Positions 1-12,000 of a stretch of 64,000 nt of DNA are shown piece after piece. Origin of the DNA: Anolis sagrei (Eukaryota > Chordata > Lepidosauria > Squamata > Anolidae); assembly GCF_037176765.1 (NCBI RefSeq), contig NC_090023.1, forward strand, positions 154,917,663-154,981,662. Direction: 5' to 3'. Numbering within the stretch: position 1 is the first letter of the stretch; each line of letters begins with the position of its first letter. Made by a program: the position numbers and the translations under genes. The notes beneath the pieces were generated by a model. It was given only the letters and a program-made list of their open reading frames with translations. It made no database searches and was not told the DNA's origin.

Positions 1-984
1 AATTCCTCTCTAGGTGAATTTTGCACACCTCTAGTAGCTATCATCTTATATCTTTGGTGCACTTTTTAAAATTTTCTTGATAGAAACCCATTATGGCATA
101 AACTGATAGTAATACAGAACTCAAAGAACTCTATTCTGTCAGCTACTAGAATAAGAGTTGGTATTTCCAGCTGATCTTCTCCCACAGACAAAGAAGTAAC
201 ACTACTTCTGCTTAATTTTATCTGAATGATATAATTCACACATTGTCTGGAGCAGAATTTTTTCCATCCTCAGTAGTGTCAAAGAAAGTGCCTATTATTT
301 TATATGTGGATGATATCAGTGACTTTAAGAGTTGAACATCAAAAGGGAAGTGATGATACTGATGGGAAATATTACTTGCTACTCCTCTGTAAACTGCAAA
401 GAATTTTGGGCCAATTCAATTCTTCAGAATGATTGTGAGAACAACACCAGATATTTGTGGGAATGTCAGGATAGAAAAGTGTTAATAAAGCTGAGCAATG
501 ACTTTCTGGGTTATTGGATTAATCTTTCTCTTTCCATTCCTTTTATATTCTGTAGAGGGAATCCTCCTTCAAAAGATCTTTCTCTAAAAAATCCATGGCA
601 TCTCTGAGTGTTTCATCCACCAGACAATAGTTGCTCAGACTGTACATCCAGCTTAAAAAGATCATATTTATTTGACAAAGGTCAAAAACGGATATTACTT
701 ACTGGAACTGCTTGTTTGTTTGTGATGTATCTGTTGATTTTCTGCTGTTTCATTGGCACAACTGAGTTGTGTGTACCAGATTAAGAGCATTAACTCTTTT
801 TTTCTGCATGATCATGAGAAACAAGAGCCTAATTGTTTGATTATAAGTAAGTTTTCCTTATGAGTTCTAGAGGAGAGCGTAGGTAAGACTTACACAGTAA
901 AACATAAAACTATAAAACAACAAAATACTACAGTAACAAAAGGACTCCCATGCTTGGTAGCAGGCTAGTGACAAAACAAACCAA
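1..984. repeat. Duplicated 5' flank, unit 1 copy
   Basis: No gene is seen here. The stretch aligns in order with 18160-18715, then 23560-23839, then 30577-30650 upstream of unit 2, with many small differences. It is therefore the outer part of a segmental tandem duplication whose second copy was split by later insertions. The short open frame at 332-607 has no recognisable domain and is not preserved in the second copy. Confidence 0.75.
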
Positions 985-998
985 CTACAAAGATTCTG

Positions 999-2246
999 GA
1001 AACAGCAACCAAAAAGCCCACGATATGGTTCAGATATGTGGATGACACCTTCACCATTGGGAGCCATGGAGAAGAAGAACTCAACAGGTTCCTGGACCAT
1101 CTTAACAGCATTCACCCAAACATCCAGTTCACCATGGAAAAAGAAAATGAAGGAAGACTGCCTTTTCTAGATGTCCTAGTCATTCGTATACCAGATCAAC
1201 AATTGGGTCACACCGTCTACAGAAAACCCACACACAGAGATAGATATCTACATAAAAACTCCAACCATCACCCAAGTCAAAAAAGAAGCACCATTAAAGC
1301 CTTGGCAGACCGTGCAAAAAGAATCTGCGAACCCCACCTCCTCCAAGATGAACTGAACCACCTCAACTGGGCTCTCCAGGCCAATGGATACTCCACCTCA
1401 GACATCAGAAGAGCTGCAAGACCAAGAACAAGCCACGAGAGTAAAGATGAAGATCCACCCAGAGGAAAAGTGTTCCTGCCATACATCAAGGGAACCACTG
1501 ATCACATAGAGAAGCTGATGAGGAAACACAACATACAAACAATCTACAAACCCACCAAGAAAATCCAACAAATGCTACGTTCAGCAAAGGACAAGAGGGA
1601 TCCTCTCACCTCTGCAGGAGTCTACCGTATACCATGCAGCTGTGGACAAGTCTACATAGGGACCACCAAACGCAGCGCCCAGACACGCATCAAGGAACAT
1701 GAAAGGCACTGCAGACTGCTTCAACCAGAGAAGTCAGCCATAGCAGAGCACCTGATGAACCAGCCTGGACACAGCATATTATTTGAGAACACAGAAATGC
1801 TGGACCACACCAACAACCACCATGTCAGACTACACAGAGAAGCCATTGAAATCCACAAGCATGTGGACAATTTCAACAGAAAGGAAGAGACCATGAAAAT
1901 GAACAAAATCTGGCTACCAGTATTAAAAAAACTCTAAAATTATAACAGCTAAACAACAGAGAGGAAAAAACCAGGCACAGATTAACACCTCCCAGCAACA
2001 GATTTTCCCAGACTCAGGCAGGCCTTCAAATGCTAATGAAGGTGATCAGCTAAACATTCACACCTAACTGCTGCAGGGAAGAGCTCCTTGCCCCACCCCA
2101 GCCATTCCACAGATATATAAACCCATTTTTCCTACTTCCAACAGACCTTCTCAACCTCTGAGGATGCTTGCCATAGATGCAGGCGAAATGTCAGGAGAAA
2201 TGCCTCTAGAACATGGCTCTATAGCCCAAAAAAAACCCACCAGAAC
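999..2246 (+). mobile_element. Penelope-like retroelement, 5'-truncated copy
   Basis: The insert is flanked by a 14-bp direct repeat (CTACAAAGATTCTG at 985-998 and 2247-2260). The paralogous site near unit 2 (about 30648-30660) lacks the insert. It encodes the end of a reverse transcriptase with a YVDD motif (1035-1046) joined to a GIY-YIG endonuclease, the domain pairing typical of Penelope-like elements. About 300 bp of noncoding 3' sequence follow the frame. Only the C-terminal part of the usual polyprotein is present. Confidence 0.85.
1038..1937 (+). CDS. Penelope-like RT C-terminus plus GIY-YIG endonuclease
   Basis: This is a 299-codon open frame; the frame is also open upstream to the insertion edge, so the given start is a GTG inside the RT active-site motif (RYVDD) and not a true initiator. 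The RT thumb region carries LPFLDVLV and TVYRKPTHRDRYLH, both characteristic of Penelope RTs. The endonuclease follows near residues 195-230, with GVYRIPC and VYIGTTKRSAQTRIKEH, a CSC metal-binding pair and a downstream ExxAI motif. The family uses this nuclease to nick target DNA. The copy is 5'-truncated, so activity is not expected. Confidence 0.85.
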   Translation: MDDTFTIGSHGEEELNRFLDHLNSIHPNIQFTMEKENEGRLPFLDVLVIRIPDQQLGHTVYRKPTHRDRYLHKNSNHHPSQKRSTIKALADRAKRICEPHLLQDELNHLNWALQANGYSTSDIRRAARPRTSHESKDEDPPRGKVFLPYIKGTTDHIEKLMRKHNIQTIYKPTKKIQQMLRSAKDKRDPLTSAGVYRIPCSCGQVYIGTTKRSAQTRIKEHERHCRLLQPEKSAIAEHLMNQPGHSILFENTEMLDHTNNHHVRLHREAIEIHKHVDNFNRKEETMKMNKIWLPVLKKL

Positions 2247-2260
2247 CTACAAAGATTCTG

Positions 2261-3090
2261 CCAGTGCTCCCGTTGCTGATGCCATCTTGGCTCCATCTTC
2301 TTAAACAAGATCTACATTGAAAATAGAATTCTGCCTTTATTTCTGTGCAAATGCCTCCTGTTTTTACATTTTGAGGAAAGTGAGGGCAAACATTTAGGTC
2401 TACCTTATTATAACTGCCAATTCAAAAATGTTAATTTAGTCATGTACTTTTCAGTAAAATTTGCACAACATGTGTTACTTTTTTCACTCTACAGAAGAAA
2501 ATATGAGGCAATATTTTTTCCCCAAAAGACTAATAACTTGCTCTTCACACTTGTAACAGATAAAACAATTGTTTAAAACTCAAAATATAGACTTACAGCT
2601 GCATTTAGTAAAATTAACTTCCTTTGTGGAATCAAAGTTTTATTCTAATGATGAAACCAAGTTCCAGGTCTATTGCCCATTGCCTGAAACTGTAGATATA
2701 CTATAGGCTTGCATATAAATCTCAGATTCATCCTTGAGCATCATTAGTATTAAATCACTTTTCATTCACTTTCATGGGTATTGAATAAAACCGATTGATT
2801 TCTCTGTCTTAGGTATTCACCAGTACAACTGAAATGGGTCCATATGATTCTCCTAAACAACATTTTTCTGTTTTGTCTTCACTACACTTTGTTTCATATA
2901 TCCCTCACCATATCTTAACCCAATTATATCTGGTAACTATATGATCTTGCTATGTACATCATAATGATATTGGACCTGATGACAGTACAAATGGTCACAA
3001 ATAAAGTTACAAGCAGATTGAGCTTGTGACACCAAGGACAGTAGGGGCGGGGTATGTAGGGATGAAAATGGAATGAAAAGCATTGAAGCT
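2261..3090. repeat. Duplicated 5' flank between Penelope insert and tandem repeat
   Basis: No gene is seen. Positions 2261-2650 align with 30655-31035 near unit 2. The part from about 2940 onward, continuing to about 4230, instead aligns with 61080-62640 upstream of unit 3. Small frames on both strands are not conserved between copies. Confidence 0.6.
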
Positions 3091-3294
3091 TGTCCCCTGG
3101 CCCCCTCTCTCTTCACTCTGGCCCAGAGTGGCAGTTGGTGCTGGGGGGAGGGGTCCCCAAACTGATGACATATGCAGGAGACAAGGTGGAACTGTCCCCT
3201 GGCCCCCTCTCTCTTCACTCTGGCCCAGAGCGGCAGTTGGTGCTGGGGGTAGAGGTCCTCATATCTAGCCTCCTCCTCATATTGGGTGAGCAAA
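3091..3294. repeat. Two-copy tandem duplication, period about 102 bp
   Basis: The motif TGTCCCCTGGCCCCCTCTCT followed by about 40 further matching bases occurs at 3091 and again at 3193. The overlapping frames on both strands arise from this repeat and show no known domain. Unit 3 flank lacks a recognisable second copy in the part seen. Confidence 0.75.
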
Positions 3295-4217
3295 GTGGAT
3301 CCTTAAAAGGACTGCTCGGTCTTGGATACAGCTGTCAAACTACTCTACTGTATCAGACTTTGATGTAGAATGAGCAGATCCATATCCACCACCCATGTGC
3401 CAGTTTGTGATTATGGGCTTCCAGATTTCACAGTCCTGCCCCGTTACCACTCGCTAATTGTCATGGGGCTTTTGTTCTATTTTTCTTGGAAGACACCTAT
3501 GCATGAATTTGATTTATGTGTGGAGATCAATGCACAGCCAGTCAACACACAGTCTTCACAGAGTAAGGGTCCTCATTCAGTGGCATGATTAACACAATGA
3601 TGGTGGTTTCCCATCTGTTGCAGGGTTCTTCTGCCTTCACAACCATTGTATTATGTTCCATTTTGTCAAAACACTATTTTGTAATGCTTTCTTTTTAAAA
3701 GTTCGTTCTGCTTTAATAAACAACATATTGGGTCTTCTCCAGTCTTGCTTCCTTTGCCCACTTCTTCAGCAAATCCTTGCTGAGTAATTTTAGGGGCTGT
3801 GGCCAAGAATTGGCCTCCACTGGAATTGACATTGGCAAGTAAAGAGTTGGCAACAATTTCCTTTTTATAAATAAAGGCTAGTCCTTACTAAAGAGAAACC
3901 GAATGTTAAGGGGAGTCTTTTTTTTTCAGTGCTTTCAATTCAATTCACTGCTGTCAATTTAATTCAATTGCAAGTGTTTTTAAAAAATCATTTTTATGTT
4001 CCTGTGATGCCAAAGAACCTTACATTTAACTCAATTAAACCAAAAGAAGGCATAGAAACACAGGTTGGACATGAAGATATGCCTCAATCACAACTGCAGA
4101 CGGGGGTCCATGTTGTCTTTTAGCTTATATTATTTGGCCATGTTCAAGATTCATTGTTGAATTTCTGGTAAGTCATGTGATTTAGAAAAGCAAAGCCTAA
4201 TTATGTAACACATAGCC
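3295..4217. repeat. Proximal 5' flank of unit 1, paralogous to unit 3
   Basis: No coding region is seen. Positions 3260-4217 align closely with about 61090-62631 upstream of unit 3. The unit 3 copy is interrupted by a 544-bp hAT-like element at the position matching 3382-3389 here. The stretch ends at the TATA box of unit 1. Confidence 0.65.
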
Positions 4218-4224
4218 TATATAA
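4218..4224 (+). promoter_or_regulatory. TATA box, collectin unit 1
   Basis: TATATAA sits about 30 bp upstream of the inferred first exon. The surrounding 100 bp is conserved at units 2 (32289) and 3 (62632), including the following AAGGAGG and CTAAA. The start point about 4249 is inferred from spacing only. Confidence 0.6.
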
Positions 4225-4248
4225 GGAGGACTAAACTCTTAGTATCTT

Positions 4249-4286
4249 ATCCCTGGCTTCATAGAGCACCTGAAATTGTGCAGCAA
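4249..4286 (+). other. Noncoding exon 1 of collectin unit 1 (inferred)
   Basis: The sequence ends in CAA and is followed by a strong donor, GTGAGTGG. The same 5'UTR text and donor recur at units 2 and 3, all upstream of an exon with a good acceptor just before the ATG. A short noncoding leader exon is known for lung collectin genes. The start is approximate. Confidence 0.55.
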
Positions 4287-4327
4287 GTGAGTGGGTTTTA
4301 AACTGATCTTTTAATGATGGGTGTCTG

Positions 4328-4477
4328 AGGCTGGATCTACATTGCCCTATATCCAGGATCTGATCTCAGATTATCTGCTTTGAATTGGATTGTATGAATC
4401 TACACTGCCAGATAATCTGGAATAAGCAAATAATATGGCATCAGATCCTGTGATATAGGGAAGTGTAGGTCCAGCCT
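4328..4477. mobile_element. MITE with about 35-bp inverted ends, intron 1
   Basis: Inverted ends read GGCTGGATCTACA and, in reverse complement, GGCTGGACCTACAC, with the paired inner motif CCCTATATC. The same element lies at the same place in unit 3 (about 62751-62898) but not in unit 2. No clear target duplication was found; the terminal style is hAT-like. Confidence 0.55.
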
Positions 4478-5221
4478 AAGAAAAATTGCTACCAGTTCTG
4501 TGTAAAAACTGGTCATCTTGCATTGTGCTCAACACATTTCATTAATTGAAAATAGGCTAGATCTTCCTGGTTACCATTTTAGTCTTTGATTATTAAGTGC
4601 TTACTGTATCTGATGTTCACATTCTTCTTTGCTTTTTTTCTAATTTCTTCCAGCTTTAATGGCTAGTTGGTTTTTGTTCAACAGTGGTATAATTTCTTAT
4701 TCTCTTGATTGCTTTAACACTCATTTAAATGAAGCTGGGAATGCATCGTTGTGGTGTCTTGTTGCTAAAATGAAGGTGGAATTTCTGTACCTTTTAGAAG
4801 GATGCAGAAAAAGAGGAAAACCTGGCAAGTCAAGTATGTTATACAAGTAGGGGAGACCTATATTGTGATGCTCTTTTCTATGGAATTGCGGGTACAGTCT
4901 TTTCCTTACAGGTGATACTATCATCTTCATATTTTCCCAACATAGCTCTGGATCAAGAGAATTTAGCATCAAGACATAATGGCAAACGAAACACTATTCT
5001 GAGCTAGAATGTGGATTTCTAGGCAACACTGGCAAATATTACTTTTTACATTTGCTTGAATTCTTCAGATGGTATGGTCACTAACAAGGAATACTGTGAA
5101 TTATAGTTCAAAAAAGCAACTTTTCTAAGTATTTTTTTTCAAAGTAGAATTAAGAGATTTTATTTAAACCCTAGAAAGTCAATGCAAGTCAGTGAATAAT
5201 TTTCATTTTATTACAGTGCAA

Positions 5222-5740
5222 TACAAAAAGGCTTGGCCCGACTTACCGGGCTGAGCAGGGTTGTGGCGCAAGGATGTCCTCGCCGCCATCTTCCTGGGGG
5301 GAAGATTTAGGCTGCCTGAGGCCTTCTAGCAGGCACTGGGCCTGCTTCAGGATTGCCATCCCTCCCACCCTGCATGCTATTGTTCTGTGTTTTGTTAGCC
5401 TTTTTTGTTGTCAGCTTGTTATCCTGCCACAATTCTGCATTTGGCGTGTGGCATGGGCCCTGGATCTGGTTGGTTTATCGCCCCTTGGTGGAAAGGGGGA
5501 TAAAACATGTGGGCCTTGGGGTGCCAAGTTTTCGTTGACCGGTGTTGGGACGGTGGCACCCAGGCTAGTGAGCAGCATCGGGCAGCATCATGCTGCCCAA
5601 CCTTTGATCCAGGACCCATGCATGACTGCCAACCCTTGTTCCGGTTACCAGTAAATGAATTGTGGCTATTTTCTACTCCAACCATTCATGTATGTGCCTT
5701 CTTGGGGTAACTGGAGGGAGGTGTATTACCCATGCACACG
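5222..5740. mobile_element. Unclassified insert in intron 1 of unit 1
   Basis: Unit 3 runs directly from TTTTATTGCAGCACAATGG to AACACTTTGCATGCAC. Unit 1 has about 510 bp of extra GC-richer sequence between the same landmarks. It begins near GGCTTGGCCCGAC, has no poly-A tail and no obvious inverted ends. The frames on both strands have no recognised domain. It ends only about 60 bp before the first coding exon. Confidence 0.45.
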
Positions 5741-5796
5741 CAAACACTTTGTATGCACTGATTCTTTCATTTCTCTTCTTTAAATTCTTTTCACAG

Positions 5797-6008
5797 ACTG
5801 AACCATTAAACAATGCTGTTGCTTGTAACGCTTTGTGCTTTAGTCCCCTGCGTATTGCCAGAAACAACAGTGGTACCAAAGCAAGTTGTTCAAACCTGCG
5901 ACCCAAAAGCCTGTTCGCTAGTTGTGTGTGGACCCGCTGAGAGAGGGTTACCAGGAAGAGATGGGAGAGATGGACTGCAAGGGCCAAAAGGAGAAAAGGG
6001 AGAACAAG
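5797..6008 (+). CDS. SFTPD-like: Unit 1 exon 2: signal peptide, N-terminal Cys, 7 Gly-X-Y
   Basis: The acceptor TTTTCACAG ends at 5796, the ATG is at 5813 and the donor GTGTGA follows 6008. The exon encodes a hydrophobic leader, TCDPKACSLVVC with three Cys, then GLPGRDGRD and four more triplets. Human SP-D uses two Cys at the ACTLVMC position to cross-link trimers into dodecamers; the third Cys here is upstream of those. Confidence 0.9.
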
Positions 6009-9000
6009 GTGTGAAAAACATAACTTTGTAATGGTCTATACTAGGAAAGCATTTTCAGGTTCTTAAGTGTTGAATGTTTTTGAATTGATTAAAATTAATT
6101 GTATTAATTAACATTAATTCTTCAGTAAAGATTAATTAAATTCTTCATAAAATAAAAGTATTATAACAATGACCCCCACCCAAATTTGTGAGTTAAACAA
6201 AACTAATATCTTCTTTATGCTCACCAGTACAACTCCATGACCTGCCAGAAGTTGATTAAAGAATCATGCTGGAGTATCTAGGGCAGGGGTCCAAACTAAG
6301 GCCCGGGGGCCGGATACAGCCCTCCAAGGTCATTTACCCGGCCCTTGCTCAGGGTCAACCTAAGTCTGGAATGACTTGGAAGCACACAACAACAACAACA
6401 ACAATCCTATCTCATCAGACAAAAGCAGGCCCACACTTCCCATTGAAATACTAATAAGTTAAAATTATTCTTCATTTTAATTATTGTATTTAAGTGTTTT
6501 TTGAACTACAAATAAGATATGTACAATGTGCATATGCATTCATTTTTTTTCAAATTACAAATCCAGCCCTCCAATAGTTTGAAGGACTGTGACCTGGCCC
6601 TCTCTTTAAAACGTTTGAGGACCCCTGATCTAGGGATACCTAAAAAAACACTTCTCTAAGAAATTCTGGATTTTCCAGTACATCAACTTCCTGTAGAACT
6701 TGACCATAGAATCATATTGGAGGATCTAATGATTTCTAGAGGAATGTTCTTTTGTTCTTTCATAGTTTTTCATTTTAGTATGGGCCTTTGACTGCTAATT
6801 CTAGAGACTATGGAGGGCTGACTATAGTGTGTCTTCTCCAAGCTCCTTTCCCTGGCTTATGTACTCTATTGTGGATTCCCCCTCAGTACTCCACCTCAGT
6901 ACTCCACCTTCTTCCTCTTCTCTGGTCAAGAATGCATCCATAGAAAGTGCATGAGAACATTGCCCCTCTCAAATAAAAAAAATCCCCTTCCTCATGAAAT
7001 GTTCATTGGGCCCTGAAGTGTTTAGCCCAGGGGTCCTCAAACTAAGGCCCAGGGGCTGGATGCGGCCTCCACGGTCATTTATCCGGCCCTCGCTCTGGGT
7101 CAACCTAAGTATGAAACTACTTGTAAGCACACAACAACAACAATTCTATCCCATCAGCCAAAAGCAGGCCCACAGTTTCCATTGAAATACTAATAAGTTT
7201 ATATTTGTTAAAATTGTTCTTCATTTTAATTATAGTTTTGTTTTTAAATGCTTTTTGCACTACAAATAAGATATTTGCAGTGTGCATAGGAATTCATTCA
7301 TGTTTTTTGCTAATTATAATCCGGCCCACCAACAGTTTGAGGGACTGTGACCCGGTCCTGTGTTTAAAAAGTTTGTGGACCCCTGGTTTAGCCTAACAAA
7401 ACTTAGGCTGTGCACTTCAAAATAGAATTTAGGCATTCAAAGAAATAGTGGGCAAAATTATTCAGGGAATGTGAACGCAGAAAAAATAGAGGTCTAACTC
7501 ATTTTCAATGTTTAATTCTTTCTAATCCTAAAATTTTGGGGAAGAAAGAAAAGAGGAAAAGGTTGTGAGGGAAAGAATGGAAAGAGAAGGAAGAGAGGAA
7601 AACAAAAGACAAGATGACAAGAGAAAAGAACAAAGAAAGAACCAAATAAATAGAAAAAGAAGGGAAATTAAAGGAGAGGGGAAAGAGGAAGGAAGGAAAA
7701 AGAAGGGAAGAGAAAACAAAGGGAGAAGGAAACAAGAAAACAAAGAAGGGAGGGGGGAGCAAAAAGAAAAGGGGAGAGGTATGAAGGGAAAGAAGCAAAG
7801 AAAGATAAATGAAAGATAAATGAAAGAAAGAAGTTGAGAAAGTGTATGAGGGAAAGCAATTGAAAAAGAAAGGAAAGAAAGAAAGGAGGGAGGGAGAAGG
7901 CACATTAAAGAAAAAGAAAGAATCTGCATCCTGACATCATTTGACTGTCAGAATACTGGAATACAGAAGCTGAAGGGAGCCATCACCTTAAAGTAGGTGT
8001 CAGGAACATTATGGGATTAGTAGATATTAATAGCTGAGGGTGGGATAATCACAACGACCAGCACAGATCATGATTCAATTGGAGCCATCAGTAGCTGCCA
8101 ACCAGTTAGCCTGCCTTGTTTATTTATTTATTTATTTATTTAACTTGTATACCGCTACTCCCAATTTGGCTCAGAGCGGTTTACAGAAGCAGATTAAAAC
8201 AATACAATTAGCTTTAAAAATAACAATAACAAAACAATAGGCGGCGAGAATAGGCATAGTGCGGGTTGTTCACCCGTCGAAAGCTTGCTGGAAAAGAAAA
8301 GTTTTACAGGCTTTCCGAAAAGCAAGTAGGTCTCGGATGGTTCGAGTTTCAACCGGCAAGGCATTCCATAAATAAGGGGCGATAATTTTGTGTGATAAAA
8401 TCCTATAATTGAAATAGCCAGAATTATTTTAGTCAAATTGACATATGCAGACAAAGGAAAAAAGGAGCATGTAAATCAGGCATGGGCAAACTTCAGCCCT
8501 TCGGTGTTTTGGACTTCAACTTCCACAATTCCTAACAGCTGGTAAGCCCACTGGGATTTCTGAGAGTTGAAGTCCAAAACACCTGGAAGTTTGTCCATGC
8601 CTGCTGTAGATGTTCATTGATTTAACAATAATGGTGACCATGAGAGATACCATTCATCATTATACTTGGGCTTTAATGTTTATATTCTTAAACCGAAGGT
8701 GGGGGATAAGGTTCAACTTTCTTGCAATGGGTTACAAAGTTTAATGGGCTTTGTATTTCTCTTTGCTGAGTTTTTTCTGTAATTTATCAGTCTTGTATTT
8801 ATCTTTAAAAACACCCATAGTTTACTAATCCAAATATTTTTTTTATCAAACACCAGGACTGCAAGGACCAAAAGGGATACTTGGTCCTCCAGGAAAAATG
8901 GGCCCAGCTGGACCAGCAGGAATGACAGGAGCAAAAGGAGATGTTGGAAACATGGGTAAGAAGTGTCTTCAGCTAAATGAATTTGCCACCACCCTTGATT

Positions 9001-12000
9001 TTATCACTGCTCCTCTTGTAACTGCTTCAAATTGAACAAAAGATCTTCAAATGCTGAACCTGATAATCCAGAAGTTCAGATCTATGGAATTATGAGATTT
9101 GAAGTCTAGGGAGAACTTGTAACAAACCAAACTACTAACCATAGAAAGAAACCCATGGGATGCTTCTATGGCAGTTAAAAAGGAATCGTGGTGCTATAAC
9201 TATGTAGCATGAAAGGGTCCTTAATCTGATATAAATCAACCTGATACTTTGGACTGGCCTTGGATTCCACTGAGGTGTTTACAAGATTCACTTCCAAATC
9301 ATGGCAACAGTGGGAGTTGAGTCTCAACTCTCCAGTTGGGCCAAACCTAGTTAGGCCTTGCTGGATGGTTACCTTTATGTTTGTTACTGCTTGTCACCAC
9401 AGTAATGGCCACAGAACTTTGGAAAGCTCACAAGGGGGCTTTGTTTATTTCAGCAAAGGCACCCGCAGAACTTAGCAAAGGAGAGGAGGAAGGCAACCCC
9501 CTCCTCCTTTCTCCAGGTCACAGGGGTGACAGCCACAAGCTCTCCCAAGCTCTGTGGCTATTGTTGCAGTGGGAGGAAAAAAACAATAGAAAATGTGTCA
9601 TCCCCTTTTCCTGCACTAAAGAGCACAGGAAAGATGGGATGGCAGCACTGCCCAATATCAATCACTGGACTGGTTCAAATTAAGCCCATTTGTTCACATC
9701 ATCCCCACAATGTGTGGTTGTTCTAGAGTTCCCTGATTTCTGCTATTGCAGGATTACATTCAGTTAACCGGTTTTACCTTGTGTTAGGAGCCAGATATCT
9801 CTGAACATTGTGTGGACATCCAGACGTGACATCTGACCCAATTTGAATTTTGTGGCCCAGGGAGACATGCCCAGAAAGTGACTGTCATTTTGAAACTGAC
9901 CACATAGGATTATGCAATAATTTTGATTTCCCATGAGTCTTTTTCTGATTTATTCATTCCAATAAATACCAACTTCTATCTAATTTTTAAAACTCTTACA
10001 CAGGGTTACAAGGAGCAACAGGACCACAAGGACCAGAGGGGAGGACAGGCCCTCCTGGATCAAAAGGAGATAAAGGCTCCACAGGAGAAAGGGGGACAAA
10101 GGGTGACAGTGGTCTCTCGGGTAAGATTAAGTGGGGTATCTTTAACATCTAAGGAAAATATCTGGGGGGAGGTTAAATATTGGTCCTTTGAAACTCGGGT
10201 GCTTTACAGAATTTGAATAAAAGAGTTTGACTTACAAGTTGTAACTTATATTCTCTGCAAGGCCTAACTATTTTTTTAAAAACTGTTCCACTCCATTGAT
10301 AATACACTTATGTACACCCTCATCAGTAAAATTATAGATCCCAGTGTAGACATCACTTGAATATCTGGAATCATGGATACTGTGTATCTCCAAGGTACAA
10401 AAGTTTTATTTGAAAGATAGCAAACATATAGATGTTCAAGCATGATGAGCCCTACCAAACAGGCAGAAAATTGTTTAATTTGCTGATACATTTTGATTGT
10501 AAAGATGGGTTGGAATATACACCTATATTACAATATGTATTGTGAGTTGTTTAAACAACAATATGTATTGTGAGTTGCCATTTAAACAAACAAATATATG
10601 TTGAGGCAGCACTGTGAAAAATATATTTACCACCTCAGGATGCTACAGTACTATTTCTTCCAGATGTTGATTACTCTATCCTTCCTCAGAGGTCAATCTA
10701 TTGAAAAACCAAGTCATTGCCCTTGAGGGACAGCTAAATTCCCTGCAAGCCAGTTTCTCCAAGTATCAAAAAGGTAAAGTATTAAACATAATAGTGGAAT
10801 GGAAATGAGTTTGTTAGTAGAATAGGGTTACTGCATTAATGTAATTATCAATACGGTTGGAAAAACCTAATTACTTCACATTTCTTTAGAAGGGGAAAAT
10901 AACTCTATGAGTCTATTGGCTCATCTGCACTAGCCACTCACCATCTCATCACACAAGATGATTTTAGCATGCCAGGATGCTGTCAGGACGCTTCTTCCTT
11001 GGGCTCCATGCTGCCATTCTCACAATGTATGGCAACTTCTGGCAGGGCTCCATGGAGGAAGCTCCCTGACAGGATAGCAGGATGTTTCCCTTGAACTATG
11101 GGGTCAGTGCAGGAGGGGGGAGGGGGAGCCACATGACAATGGCTTCCCATGTGGGATGGGGAACTGTCAGATGTGGGTGAGGTGAGGTGTCGCCCACTGG
11201 AATTGCCCCTCCTCCCACCAATTTACCATGGAGGGTGGCAAATTGTCCATGCAATGAGGTCCTTATTCTGAGACTGGTCTGGAGCAGCAATACTACAGCC
11301 TGACTCCAGAGGTGGGCACACTGCTTATCTCTGTTCCATATCATCCAGTGAGATGAAACCAATTTGGCTCTGCTGGATATTCACCCTTAACTGGCTAGTT
11401 GTCCCTGTCAGCAATGAAGATAACCAGAGAGCTCCAGAAAATGCCTGGCTTTTACCTGACATCTTTGCTGACATCAAGAAAAGCACCCACCCTTTCTCCT
11501 TGGCCATGCAGGTGCCTTGCTGGTATCAGTAAAGGTGCCTGCCAATGGTCATGAGCTCTCCAAAACTCTCCAGCCAGCTGCCACTGCGACAGATATGACA
11601 CAGACCCAATTTGTGGAGTGAAGGAGAAGGGGCATGATGCTGCTGAGCCATGGAGACTGGTTCACATTACAGTCTAGCTATTGGCACTAACGCAAGAGTA
11701 CTGTCAGGCACTTTGCTCAAACTCTGGTGCAGTCCTCAAATTTTCATGGTGGGGTAAAAATGGAAGTCCCTGGCCATTCTCTAGATGTCCTGAAGCAGAC
11801 CATAGGGCTCCTTAATCATACTCTCATTCCAGGGCCTGTCTAGCCTGCCCAAAACCAAAAGTTCAACCAGAGGTTACTCCTGGACATCCAAACGATGTCC
11901 AAGAAAATCATATTTCCCAACTACTTTACCATCTTCTCTTTCTCTAACTCTTATAACCTCATATATCCCCTCCTGGATTTATATATATATATACTTTTCT

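Noticed and set aside
7505-7929. Overlapping long open frames on both strands
   Set aside because: They come from the polypurine tract; composition is almost only Arg/Lys/Glu or Phe/Leu/Ser.
11096-11362. Conserved-looking frames in intron 5, also seen at 40564-40924
   Set aside because: Both copies exist because the intron was duplicated; indels shift the frames relative to each other and no domain is visible.
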